Shown here: piece after piece, positions 7,266 through 19,732 of the stretch | Position numbering within the stretch: position 1 is the stretch's first letter | Layout of the letters: each line of letters begins with the position of its first letter | Origin: Candidatus Eiseniibacteriota bacterium | Lineage (GTDB): Bacteria; Eisenbacteria; RBG-16-71-46; CAIMUX01 | Reading direction: 5' to 3' | NCBI GenBank assembly: GCA_020633975.1 | Contig: JACKCR010000002.1 | Location: 1,054,001 to 1,118,000, forward strand | DNA: 64,000 nt | Notes under the pieces: model-generated | The model's input: the letters and a program-made list of their open reading frames with translations, nothing else | Databases searched by the model: none | Told to the model about the DNA's origin: nothing | Made by a program: the position numbers and the translations under genes

Positions 7266-8750
7266 CTAGAGGATGTAGCTCGACAGGTCTTTGTCCTGCG
7301 CAATCCGTGCAAGCCGGAGCCGCACCCGTTCGCCGTCGACGACGACCCGCTCGTCCCGGAGGTCCGGCACGTCGAAGAGCACATCGTCGAGCACTGCGGC
7401 GAGCAAAGTCTGGAGCCTACGGGCGCCGATGTTCTCCGTCGTCTCGTTGACACGAGACGCGATCGCGGCGATCTCCTGGAGTGCATCCTCGGTGAACTCG
7501 AGACGGACGCCTTCGGAGGCGAGGAGCGCCTGCTGCTGCCTCACGATGGAGGCACGCGGCTCGGTCAGGATCCGGTAGTAGTCGTTCGTCGCGAGCTTCT
7601 GGAGCTCGACGCGGATCGGTAGCCGTCCCTGGAGCTCGGGGAGCAGATCCGATGGCCGGGCGATGTGGAATGCGCCCGCAGCGATGAAGAGGATGTGGTC
7701 GGTCCGGACGACGCCGTACTTCGTCGTCACGGCACAGCCCTCGACGATCGGGAGGAGATCGCGCTGCACTCCCTCGCGCGAGACGTCGGGCGAGGACGAC
7801 TTCTGTCCCCCGCTCGAGCAGACTTTGTCGATCTCGTCGAGGAAGACGATGCCGTGGCTCTCGACGCGTTTGACGGCCACGTTCACGACTTCGTCCATGT
7901 CGATCATCCGGCGCGTTTCTTCCTGCAAGAGAAGGCGACGGGCTTCGCCGACGGTGACGTGACGACGCTTCTTCCGCTTCGGGATCATCCCTTCGAGCGC
8001 TTCGGAGAGACCGAGATCCTGCCCCTCGAAGCCGAGCTGCGAGATGAGGTCGAAGGTGGCGCCGTGCTGTTCGGTGATGTCGATGTCGATCATCGTCTCG
8101 TCGAGATCGCCCGCGCGGAGTTGGCGGAGCGTCTCGTCGCGGCGCGTGCGCCAGCTGTCCGCATCCGATGTGGGCCAGGGGTGACGCGGCTCGGAGGCTT
8201 CGGACCCATCCGTCCGGTTCCCGAGTTCCTCGGTTCCGTTCGGCTCGAACGTTTCGTTCGTAGTGTCGGCGAGACTCCGGCGGGTGTGCCGGTTGCGGCT
8301 TCGTCTGGGGACGAGGATGTTGAGGATCCGCTGCTCAACGTGCTTCTCGGCGCGTACCCGCAAACGATCGGCCATCTCCTGACGGACCATGGCCACGCCG
8401 ATCTCGGTGAGGTCACGCACGATCGACTCGACGTCGCGCCCGACGTATCCGACTTCGGTGAACTTCGTCGCCTCGACCTTGAGGAACGGCGCGCCGGCGA
8501 TTTTGGCGAGCCTGCGTGCGATCTCGGTCTTCCCTACGCCGGTGGGACCGATCATGAGGATGTTGCCGGGAAGGATCTCTTCGCGGATCTCCTTCGGCGC
8601 GAGTTGGCGCCGGTACCGGTTCCGAAGCGCGATCGCGACGCTCCGCTTGGCATCGGACTGCCCGACGATGTGCTCGTCGAGTTCGGCCACGATCTTGCGC
8701 GGGGTCCAGGGGCCGAGTTCCGGCCCCACGTATCGTTCCCTATCGCTCAC
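7266..8750 (-). CDS. hslU: ATP-dependent protease ATPase subunit HslU
   Basis: HslU is the AAA+ unfoldase that feeds the HslV peptidase in the cytosol. The Walker A motif GPTGVGKT is at residues 68-75, Walker B is VFLDEIDK, and the C-terminus ends SSYIL, resembling the tail that docks into HslV. At 494 residues it is longer than typical (~445-465). The extra length is a hydrophilic, Ser/Thr/Arg-rich insertion (about residues 160-215, [15 protein letters not shown] onward) in the intermediate domain before the [11 protein letters not shown] segment. The GTG at 8750 overlaps the hslV stop as GTGA, which sets the start. Confidence 0.95.
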   Translation of the reverse strand: MSDRERYVGPELGPWTPRKIVAELDEHIVGQSDAKRSVAIALRNRYRRQLAPKEIREEILPGNILMIGPTGVGKTEIARRLAKIAGAPFLKVEATKFTEVGYVGRDVESIVRDLTEIGVAMVRQEMADRLRVRAEKHVEQRILNILVPRRSRNRHTRRSLADTTNETFEPNGTEELGNRTDGSEASEPRHPWPTSDADSWRTRRDETLRQLRAGDLDETMIDIDITEQHGATFDLISQLGFEGQDLGLSEALEGMIPKRKKRRHVTVGEARRLLLQEETRRMIDMDEVVNVAVKRVESHGIVFLDEIDKVCSSGGQKSSSPDVSREGVQRDLLPIVEGCAVTTKYGVVRTDHILFIAAGAFHIARPSDLLPELQGRLPIRVELQKLATNDYYRILTEPRASIVRQQQALLASEGVRLEFTEDALQEIAAIASRVNETTENIGARRLQTLLAAVLDDVLFDVPDLRDERVVVDGERVRLRLARIAQDKDLSSYIL

Positions 8751-9292
8751 GAACGTTCCTCCAGTTCCAGCACCTGGATCCGTCCTCCCGTGTAGATACA
8801 TATCTGACTCGCGATCTCGAGGGCCTCGGCCACGATCTGGCTGGCGGAGAGATCCGAGTGGGCGCGCAGCGCGCGCGCCGCCGCGAGTGCATACGGTGCA
8901 CCGGAACCAATAGCGATGATGCCGTCCTCCGGTTCCAGCACATCTCCGGAACCGCTGATCAAGAGTGCGGTCTCGTCGTCGAGGACGGCGAGTTGTGCCT
9001 CCAGCCGCCGAAGGATACGGTCGGTTCGCCAGTCTTTGGCCAATTCGACAGCGGCGCGTCTGAGGTTGCCACCGTGGCCTTCGAGCTTCGCCTCGAACCT
9101 CTCGAAGAGTTGAAGTCCATCGGCTGCCGATCCAGCGAAGCCTGCGAGAACGCGGCCGTCCGCAAGGCGACGCAGTTTGTTCGCGTTCGATTTGATCACC
9201 GTCGAGCCGAAGGTGACTTGACCGTCGCCGCCCAGAGCGACGGCTCCTTCATGGACGAGTCCGAGCACTGTGGTCGAACGGAACCGTTCCAA
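8747..9292 (-). CDS. hslV: ATP-dependent protease peptidase subunit HslV
   Basis: HslV is the proteasome-like N-terminal-threonine peptidase of the HslUV complex. The conserved block TTVLG...GGDGQVTFG is present. I chose the TTG at 9292 because GAGGAG lies 6 nt upstream. The product is then 181 residues beginning MERFRS before Thr7-Thr8, so a six-residue leader must be removed to expose the catalytic Thr7. Many HslV proteins expose the Thr simply by removing Met. An in-frame ATG at 9364 would add 24 residues of unconserved sequence and is less likely. The gene is coupled to hslU and downstream of xerC, the arrangement known from the Firmicutes codV-clpQY region. Confidence 0.9.
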   Translation of the reverse strand: MERFRSTTVLGLVHEGAVALGGDGQVTFGSTVIKSNANKLRRLADGRVLAGFAGSAADGLQLFERFEAKLEGHGGNLRRAAVELAKDWRTDRILRRLEAQLAVLDDETALLISGSGDVLEPEDGIIAIGSGAPYALAAARALRAHSDLSASQIVAEALEIASQICIYTGGRIQVLELEERS

Positions 9293-9561
9293 ATGAGACT
9301 CCTCTTCTCGTGCGCTCCAACACGCGACGTCGTATCCACTCTCGACACCGAGGGCGGCGAGCATACCGCTTCCCGGGGGCGCGACACGACGGAACCTTTG
9401 GTCGGGAAGCAAGGTCGGGAAGCAAGGTCGCGAGGCTTGCCATCGAGGCCTGCATTTCGGGCGAACATCGGTGTGGTGCCGTCCGAGTCCCTGACCCGGG
9501 GGCAGGTACCCCGGAGCGGAAGGTGCGTTCCCAAACTCTCGTTCGGGTGACGTCCGCGAGG

Positions 9562-13703
<4,142 letters not shown>

Positions 13704-13738
13704 GAGCTGAAGACGCTCCTTCGGGCAGCAATCTGAGG

Positions 13739-13787
13739 CCGTGCGGGATTCTCCCGTACGGACGGGTGGCCGAGGTCGTACTCGGCC
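13739..13787. promoter_or_regulatory. Two adjacent hairpins in the secA leader / secA-hrpB divergent region
   Basis: The first hairpin has a 9-bp stem (CCGTGCGGG 13739-13747 with CCCGTACGG 13753-13761, one G-U). The second has a 7-bp stem (GGCCGAG 13768-13774 with CTCGGCC 13781-13787). They sit 36-84 nt upstream of the secA start, so they may be in its mRNA leader. secA and hrpB are divergent here, and the 270-nt interval must hold both promoters; none stands out. Confidence 0.4.
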
Positions 13788-13973
13788 CCGAACCCGGTCT
13801 CCATGGGGCCGGTTCCCGGACGCAAGTAGGCTCGGAATACTACGCGCCAGGCTCCGAGAGGGTCAAGTCGCGGTCCGGTATGGACTTCGGCACCGGGATG
13901 GTTGGATGATGCCCCGGCCGGATCGGTTGCCGGAAAGATCGGCCTTCCACCACCACGAGAGATCACGCCCCGC

Positions 13974-16832
13974 ATGACCTTGTCGCCCTTGCCCATCGAT
14001 GAATGGCTCCCGCGCATTGGGGAGGAGCTGAGGGCGTCCCCCACACTCCTGCTCGAAGCCGAACCAGGGGCGGGAAAGACGACCCGGGTTCCCCCCTGGC
14101 TCGCCGGACTAGGGAGACCGGGCACATCCGGGGGCGAAGTCTGGGTCCTCGAGCCGAGGCGGGTCGCGGCGAGGGCGGCAGCACGCAGGGTAGCCGCCGA
14201 GGTCGGGTCTTCGGTCGGAGACGAGGTCGGCTATCAAGTGCGGTTCGAGCGTCGCGTCTCGCCCGCCACCCGGGTCCGCTTCGTGACCGAAGGGATTCTC
14301 ACGCGACGTCTTCTCGCGGATCCCGAGCTCTCCGGAATCGACTGCGTCGTCTTCGACGAGTATCACGAGCGGTCTCTCGATGCGGACTTGGGCCTCGCCT
14401 TGACCCGCGAAGTGCAGGCGACCCTCCGTCCCGATCTCCGGATCGTCGTGATGTCGGCGACGCTCGACTCGGACGAACTCTCACGTCACTTGGGAGACGC
14501 ACCCGTGCTCCGCGTCCCCGGCCGCACCCACCCGATCGAGATCGACCACCTGGACCGCCCGGACGCGCCTCCCATGCCGGTCGGGGTGCGCATGGCGTTC
14601 GAGCATCTCCTCGACGACGGACTCACCGGCTCGGTCCTCGTCTTCGTTCCTGGAGCGTGGGAGATCCAGGCCTGTCTCCGCGAACTCGAACCTGCACTTC
14701 GGAAGTCCGGCTATGTCGGGATGCGCCTCCATGGCGACCAGAGACCGGAGGAGCAGGACGCAGCGATCGCGAGCCGGGAACGCCGGGTCGTCGTGTCGAC
14801 GAACCTGGCCGAGGCGTCGGTGACGGTGCAAGGGATCGAAGCGGTCATCGACTCCGGTCGGGTCCGCGTCGCCCGGTTCGACCCCTGGGTCGGTGTCGAC
14901 CGACTTCGTACGGAGAGGATCTCGCGTGCGTCCGCGGTGCAGCGCGCGGGTCGCGCAGGACGCCTCGGGCCTGGGCGGTGCGTCCGTCTCTTCACGGAAG
15001 ACGAACTCGCCCGCTGGAGTCCGTTCGCGGAACCCGAGATTTCTCGGGTCGATCTCTCCCAGACAGTGCTCGCGCTGAAGGGCTGGGGGACGACGGACGT
15101 GCGCACCGTGCAGTGGCCGACGCCTCCCCCGGAGGACGCCGTTCGTCGGGCGGAGCAGCTTCTTCGCTGGCTCGGTGCGGTCGACGGTGCCGTCGATGGC
15201 GCGGTCGATGGCGAAGAGACGAGAGGCCACGATGAGCTGAAGCCCCGCGGCAAGATCACCGAGCTGGGGCGGCAGATGCTCCGCTACCCCGTCCCCCCGA
15301 GGCACGCGCGGGTGCTCGTGGAGGCGGAGGCGCTCGGCGTGGCGAGCGACGCGGCCCTCTGGGTGGCCCTCGCAGGCGAACGGGATCCGCGGCGACGAGA
15401 CGACAAGCCCCGGAGATCGGGCGGTCCTGCCCAGGGCGCGCCGCACCGTGCGAAGGGACGCGTCGCCAAGAGCCCGGTCGGACGCACCGCGTCGAGCAGG
15501 TCGTCGAGTAGTTCGTCGATGGGTGCGTCGAGTGATGTGACCGGCGAGTCGGATCTGGCGGTGCTGGAGGAGAAAGTCCGCAGCGTCCAGGAAGCCCGAT
15601 TTGCGCGCGACGTTCTCGATAGCGAAGGTGTGGATGGCCGGATCGTTCGCCGGATCGTCGACGTAGCGGAGCAGCTCGAACGACTGGTCGGACAGGGTCG
15701 CGGCAAGGACGCGGCCCAGCTCGACGCCGCTGCCGCGGTCGAGTCCCTGCTCTCCGGTGCGCGGCCGATGAGTCGCGACGAGGCGCTCCGGCGCGCCCTT
15801 CTGGCTGGACACCCGGACCGGGTCGTCCGGCGACATGGAACCGGGACAGGAACCGGCGTCATGTCATCGGGCGTGGGGGTGCGGCTCGATCCTTCGTCGT
15901 CCGTCCGAAAGGCGGAGCTGTTCGTCGCGCTCGACGCGAGTGGACGCGAAACGCACGGCGCAGGAACTGCGGGTGCCCAGGGGCGGAGCGCGCACGGAGG
16001 GCCACGGCAGAGCGGGCCTGGCGGTACCGGACAGGCTGGCCGGGCGCGCGAGGAGATCCGCGTCTACACCGCGAGCGCGGTCGAACGGGAGTGGCTCGCC
16101 GAGCTCTTCCCTACGCTCTACCGCGAGACCGACGAAGTGGTGTTCCACTCGGCCAAAGAGCGGGTGCGGGCCGCGCGCGTCACGAGGTTCTTGGGCGTCG
16201 TGATCGAGGAACGGGAGACGGGCGACGCCGCACCGGAAGCGATCGAGGCGGCTTTGGTCGAGGCAGCGTCCAGGGATCCCGAACAGGCGCTGGAACCGGA
16301 CCGGGAACTCGAGTCACTCCTCGCGCGGCTCGGCACGTTGGCGCGGTATCGCCCCGAACTCGGCGTCCCCTCCCGGCACGACCTCCTCGTCTCGGTGCTC
16401 GAGCCGCTCGCCTTCGGATGCCGCAGCCTCGCGGACCTCCGGAAGAAGCCGGTGCGCGCGAGCCTCGAGGGGCTCCTCTCTCCCGACCTTCGCCGCGCAC
16501 TCGACGAGGACGTGCCGGACCGGATCGAGCTGCCGAACGGACAGCGCTTCCGGATCAAGTACGACGGGGACGTGCCGGTGCTCGCGGTGAGGTTGCAAGA
16601 GCTGTTCGGGGGCCGTAGCGCGCCGTCTCTCGGGAAGGGACGGGTGCCCCTTCTCCTCCACCTCCTCGCTCCGAGCCAGCGCCCCGTCCAGATCACCCAA
16701 GACCTGGACGGGTTCTGGGATCGCGAGTATCCGAAGATCCGAAGCGAGCTGCGGCGACGCTACCCAAAGCACGCCTGGCCCGAAGACCCGCGCACGGCGG
16801 AGCCGTCCCGTCCAGGGAAGAAGAAGCGCTAG
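13974..16832 (+). CDS. hrpB: ATP-dependent helicase HrpB
   Basis: A DEAH-family (DExH) helicase of the HrpB type: Walker A PGAGKTT at residues 31-37, DEYH at 128-131, SAT motif in VMSATLDSDE, and QRAGRAGRLGPGRC in the second RecA-like domain. The C-terminal HrpB domain (LPNGQRFRIKYDGDVPVLAVRLQE region) is present and closes with WPEDPRTAEPSRP. Bacterial HrpB has no settled role. At 952 residues it is about 100 longer than most; the excess is a Gly/Ser/Arg-rich insertion around residues 490-540 including a run of serines, plus a short VDGA repeat near 400. The ATG at 13974 is the first start consistent with the domain boundary, though its ribosome binding site is weak. Confidence 0.9.
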   Translation: MTLSPLPIDEWLPRIGEELRASPTLLLEAEPGAGKTTRVPPWLAGLGRPGTSGGEVWVLEPRRVAARAAARRVAAEVGSSVGDEVGYQVRFERRVSPATRVRFVTEGILTRRLLADPELSGIDCVVFDEYHERSLDADLGLALTREVQATLRPDLRIVVMSATLDSDELSRHLGDAPVLRVPGRTHPIEIDHLDRPDAPPMPVGVRMAFEHLLDDGLTGSVLVFVPGAWEIQACLRELEPALRKSGYVGMRLHGDQRPEEQDAAIASRERRVVVSTNLAEASVTVQGIEAVIDSGRVRVARFDPWVGVDRLRTERISRASAVQRAGRAGRLGPGRCVRLFTEDELARWSPFAEPEISRVDLSQTVLALKGWGTTDVRTVQWPTPPPEDAVRRAEQLLRWLGAVDGAVDGAVDGEETRGHDELKPRGKITELGRQMLRYPVPPRHARVLVEAEALGVASDAALWVALAGERDPRRRDDKPRRSGGPAQGAPHRAKGRVAKSPVGRTASSRSSSSSSMGASSDVTGESDLAVLEEKVRSVQEARFARDVLDSEGVDGRIVRRIVDVAEQLERLVGQGRGKDAAQLDAAAAVESLLSGARPMSRDEALRRALLAGHPDRVVRRHGTGTGTGVMSSGVGVRLDPSSSVRKAELFVALDASGRETHGAGTAGAQGRSAHGGPRQSGPGGTGQAGRAREEIRVYTASAVEREWLAELFPTLYRETDEVVFHSAKERVRAARVTRFLGVVIEERETGDAAPEAIEAALVEAASRDPEQALEPDRELESLLARLGTLARYRPELGVPSRHDLLVSVLEPLAFGCRSLADLRKKPVRASLEGLLSPDLRRALDEDVPDRIELPNGQRFRIKYDGDVPVLAVRLQELFGGRSAPSLGKGRVPLLLHLLAPSQRPVQITQDLDGFWDREYPKIRSELRRRYPKHAWPEDPRTAEPSRPGKKKR

Positions 16833-16907
16833 GAGCGTGCAGATCTGCGGGAGACTCCGTCTCGCCTGGCTCGCGGCAGATCGGACGGCGGGCACGTTCG
16901 CGGTCTT

Positions 16908-17708
16908 CTAAGCGTCGAGCGTTCGCAGCACCTCGGCGAAGTGCGCTTCGGCCTTGGTCCGAAACGTCTCGATCTCTTCGAGGTCCGTCGGAAGCGCGAG
17001 CGCGTCGATCGCATCCCGCCACTCAGGCGGGAGGTCTCGGTCGAGATAGCGCGGACCGAAGTCGTACCGATCCGGGCAGTGCTTCATCCGAAGCAGCTCG
17101 ATGAGCGGATGGAGCGTGTGCGATCGATACGCCGCGGCGGCTTCCGCGGGAAACCCTCGGCGCACGGCACGTGTCACGAGCGTCTGAAAGAGCGGAAAGG
17201 TCTCCCGCAGCACGGAGAGCCGCGTCCGCATCTTCTCGAGGTGCGTCTCGCGATCGAACGGGTCGACCGTCACGAGCCCTTCCTTGTCGAAGAGCACGAT
17301 CGCGACTCCGTGACGTTCCTCCTCGAGGAACCGGTCCGTATGGCTCCGCTTCATCGCGACGAAGTCGATGAAGTGCGCGGGATCGGCGTCCGCCAGGCTG
17401 AGGAAGACCTGCGAGCAGCCGTGCCACGTCGGCTCCGGAAGACGGTACTGATGCGAAGCCGGTGACAACGCGGCGAGCTCACGGAGGACGACTTCGAACA
17501 CGTCCTCGACGCGGTCGTCCTCCACGATCACCTGGTAGTCGACGTCGGAGTACTCGTCCGTTCGGCCGGTGGCATCGCTTCCGCCCAAGTAGCCAGCGAG
17601 GACGTAGTCCAGCGGCTCAGTGGCACGGGTCAAGGCTTGGATGATCTGGTCGCGGGAGACACGGTACGCCGGGGACGCCGTGTTCTGCGTCTGGGATCCT
17701 GTGGTCAT
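16908..17708 (-). CDS. Nucleotidyltransferase-fold protein
   Basis: A 266-residue protein with a pol-beta-type nucleotidyltransferase motif near residues 30-55: AGYLGGSDATGRTDEYSDVD, giving the GGS loop and the Asp-x-Asp pair. The C-terminal half is helical. The overall plan resembles small stand-alone nucleotidyltransferases related to aminoglycoside-modifying enzymes and unassigned homologues; the substrate cannot be named. I chose ATG 17708 because AGAGG lies 9 nt upstream and the longer reading frame is a low-complexity Arg/Asp stretch produced by a tandem repeat. It is transcribed alone, converging with hrpB. Confidence 0.7.
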   Translation of the reverse strand: MTTGSQTQNTASPAYRVSRDQIIQALTRATEPLDYVLAGYLGGSDATGRTDEYSDVDYQVIVEDDRVEDVFEVVLRELAALSPASHQYRLPEPTWHGCSQVFLSLADADPAHFIDFVAMKRSHTDRFLEEERHGVAIVLFDKEGLVTVDPFDRETHLEKMRTRLSVLRETFPLFQTLVTRAVRRGFPAEAAAAYRSHTLHPLIELLRMKHCPDRYDFGPRYLDRDLPPEWRDAIDALALPTDLEEIETFRTKAEAHFAEVLRTLDA

Positions 17709-18009
17709 CTGTCGGTACCTCTGAAGGTCGGCGAACTGGCGCGGGGGACGCCGACCGCGACGGTACACCGTGTGAAGGCCCGGGTCATCCCGTACCGAGG
17801 ACGGGGACCGTCGATCCGCTCGTCGATCCTCTCGACGATCCTCTCGGCGATCCACCTCGTGCCCTAGCGTGGCGCCGCCCCCGGACTCGTGCGTAGTCGG
17901 CTACAGTCGAGTCCGACGTGCTGGGGTTCCCGGAAGCGCTATACTCCCCGGGACACACATGTCCGGGCCGCCTTGTCGTGTCCCGGCCCCATCCCAGAGG
18001 GGGTACTCC
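17709..18009. other. Divergent intergenic region with a short tandem repeat
   Basis: These 301 bases separate the nucleotidyltransferase-fold gene from the beta-helix gene. A degenerate 12-14-nt repeat based on CGATCCTCTCG occurs about three times at 17811-17851. The beta-helix ribosome binding site (GAGGGGG) is at the right end. No promoter stands out. Confidence 0.5.
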
Positions 18010-19626
18010 TTGGCTACGCAACTCGGCTCGTCTCTTCGCGCGCGCTCGTTCGCCGCTTCCGTCGCATCGCTGGCATTCCTTGGCCTCACCGTCCCCGGGT
18101 TCGCGGCCTACACCACGCCTGGTACCGGTGGGTTCTACTCTCTGGACGACCTCGTGGCCCTCTCCGGAGGGGTCGTCACTGGCAGTGCACCTGACTACCA
18201 GCTCCACGATTCGCTCATCCTCTCGACCACCGACCTGCTCACCATCCCGGCCGGTACTCGAGTCGAGATTCAGGACACGGCGGGGACGGTGCGGATCGAC
18301 GTGAACGGTTCCCTCCGCGCGATCGGGGCTCTCGGCGACTCCATCCGATTCGAGAGCGCCACAGGCGCTCCCGGGGACTGGGACGGATTCGACTTCCGCG
18401 ACACTACGGCGGGCTCGACCTTCGAGATGGAGTACTGCGTGATCGAAGACGCGACGATCGCGATCGACGTGGTCTCGGCGGACGCGCGGCTCGAGAAGTG
18501 CGCGATCCGGGGTTCGGATGAGAAAGCGTTCGACCTCACCGGCTCGAACAGCATCCTTCGCGACTCCGTCCTGGAGGACAACGAACGACAGACGATCTAC
18601 ATGACGCTGTCCTCGTCGCCCGTCATCGAAGGGAACCTCATCCGCCGGAACAACCTCGTCAACTCGAATCCATACCCGTACATCAACATCGGCCTACAGG
18701 GAGTCAACTCCCCCACCATCCGGGGCAACACGATCCTAGGCGGCGACAGCTTTCGGAGCGGTGGCATCTCGATCTGGAACGACTGTTACGGCGTGATCGA
18801 AGGCAACCACATCGAAGGCTGCGGCTACGGCATCCTCTGCTACCAGTTCAACGCCAACCCGTTCATCAACGACAACACCATCGTCGACAACGACACGAAC
18901 CCTGACACCGTGAATTGGGGCTTTGGGATCGCGTGCAACGGTGAGAACGCTCCCGTGATCGCGCGGAACCGGATCCAGGGCCACAACTATGGGATCGCGA
19001 TCATCAACGGTGGACAACCGAACGTGGGAAACCTCGCGAACGCAGATCCCGACGACGATGGGATGAACCAGTTCCTCGGGAACGGGCTCGGCGGAACTCT
19101 CTACGAGCTCTACAACAACGGAACGAACGACATCAGTGCCGAGAACAACTGGTGGGGCACGATGGATCCCCAGGAGGTGGAAGACCGGATCGTCCACTCG
19201 GTCGACGATCCTCTGCTCGGCACCGTCGACTTCGAGCCTCTCCTCGATGTGTCCGGGATCGCTGACGGATCGGAAGAGCCGAACGTGGGAGGTGATTCAG
19301 GAGACGGCTTTGGTAGCCCTGGATCTCTTCCCGGCGCCGACGGAATCGCTGTCGTCGCTGGCCTCGAAGCCCGGCCGAATCCGACCCGCGACGGGGTCGC
19401 GCTCGCGTTCCGCCTCCAGACGTCGAGTGAGGTCGAGATCTCCGTCTTCAGCCCTGACGGGCGCAGGGTTGACGGCCGCTTTCTCGGCCGACTTCCCGCC
19501 GGGCCGAACGAAGCCCACTGGGATGGCAGAGACGGGGCGGGTGCACGCGTGCCCGCGGGGGTCTACCTTTGGCGTGCGACGACTCCGACAGGAGCCGCGA
19601 CCGGCAAGGTGCAGGTCGTGCGTTGA
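18010..19626 (+). CDS. Secreted right-handed beta-helix protein with C-terminal FlgD/sorting-type domain
   Basis: A 538-residue exported protein. A signal peptide (SVASLAFLGLTVPGFAA) opens it. Roughly residues 60-430 are parallel beta-helix rungs of the NosD/DUF1565 type, seen as recurring patterns such as SPVIEGNLI, SPTIRGNTI, NPFINDNTI and APVIARNRI. The last ~85 residues (ARPNPTRDGVALAF, VEISVFSPDGRRV, AGVYLWRAT) match the FlgD-Ig-like C-terminal domain common in secreted proteins of FCB-group bacteria. The substrate or ligand is unknown; an extracellular polysaccharide-related role is possible. I chose TTG 18010 because GAGGGGG sits 6 nt upstream and the signal peptide follows directly. 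An upstream in-frame ATG in the MSGPPCR context lacks this support. Confidence 0.8.
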   Translation: MATQLGSSLRARSFAASVASLAFLGLTVPGFAAYTTPGTGGFYSLDDLVALSGGVVTGSAPDYQLHDSLILSTTDLLTIPAGTRVEIQDTAGTVRIDVNGSLRAIGALGDSIRFESATGAPGDWDGFDFRDTTAGSTFEMEYCVIEDATIAIDVVSADARLEKCAIRGSDEKAFDLTGSNSILRDSVLEDNERQTIYMTLSSSPVIEGNLIRRNNLVNSNPYPYINIGLQGVNSPTIRGNTILGGDSFRSGGISIWNDCYGVIEGNHIEGCGYGILCYQFNANPFINDNTIVDNDTNPDTVNWGFGIACNGENAPVIARNRIQGHNYGIAIINGGQPNVGNLANADPDDDGMNQFLGNGLGGTLYELYNNGTNDISAENNWWGTMDPQEVEDRIVHSVDDPLLGTVDFEPLLDVSGIADGSEEPNVGGDSGDGFGSPGSLPGADGIAVVAGLEARPNPTRDGVALAFRLQTSSEVEISVFSPDGRRVDGRFLGRLPAGPNEAHWDGRDGAGARVPAGVYLWRATTPTGAATGKVQVVR

Positions 19627-19732
19627 TGGGCCTACGTGGCTGAGAGCGCACCGAAGCTAGTCGGTACGGAGCGCGTACACCAGCGTGGCAGGTCGTGCCG
19701 GAGCCGATGTCCATAGGCGACGGATAGCCGTC

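Noticed and set aside
7266-7330. Intrinsic terminator directly after hslU
   Set aside because: Only a 5-bp stem near 7230-7244 without a U-run was found.
14481-15836. Minus-strand frame of 451 codons within hrpB
   Set aside because: Antisense shadow of a strongly supported helicase gene; no motif in the translation.
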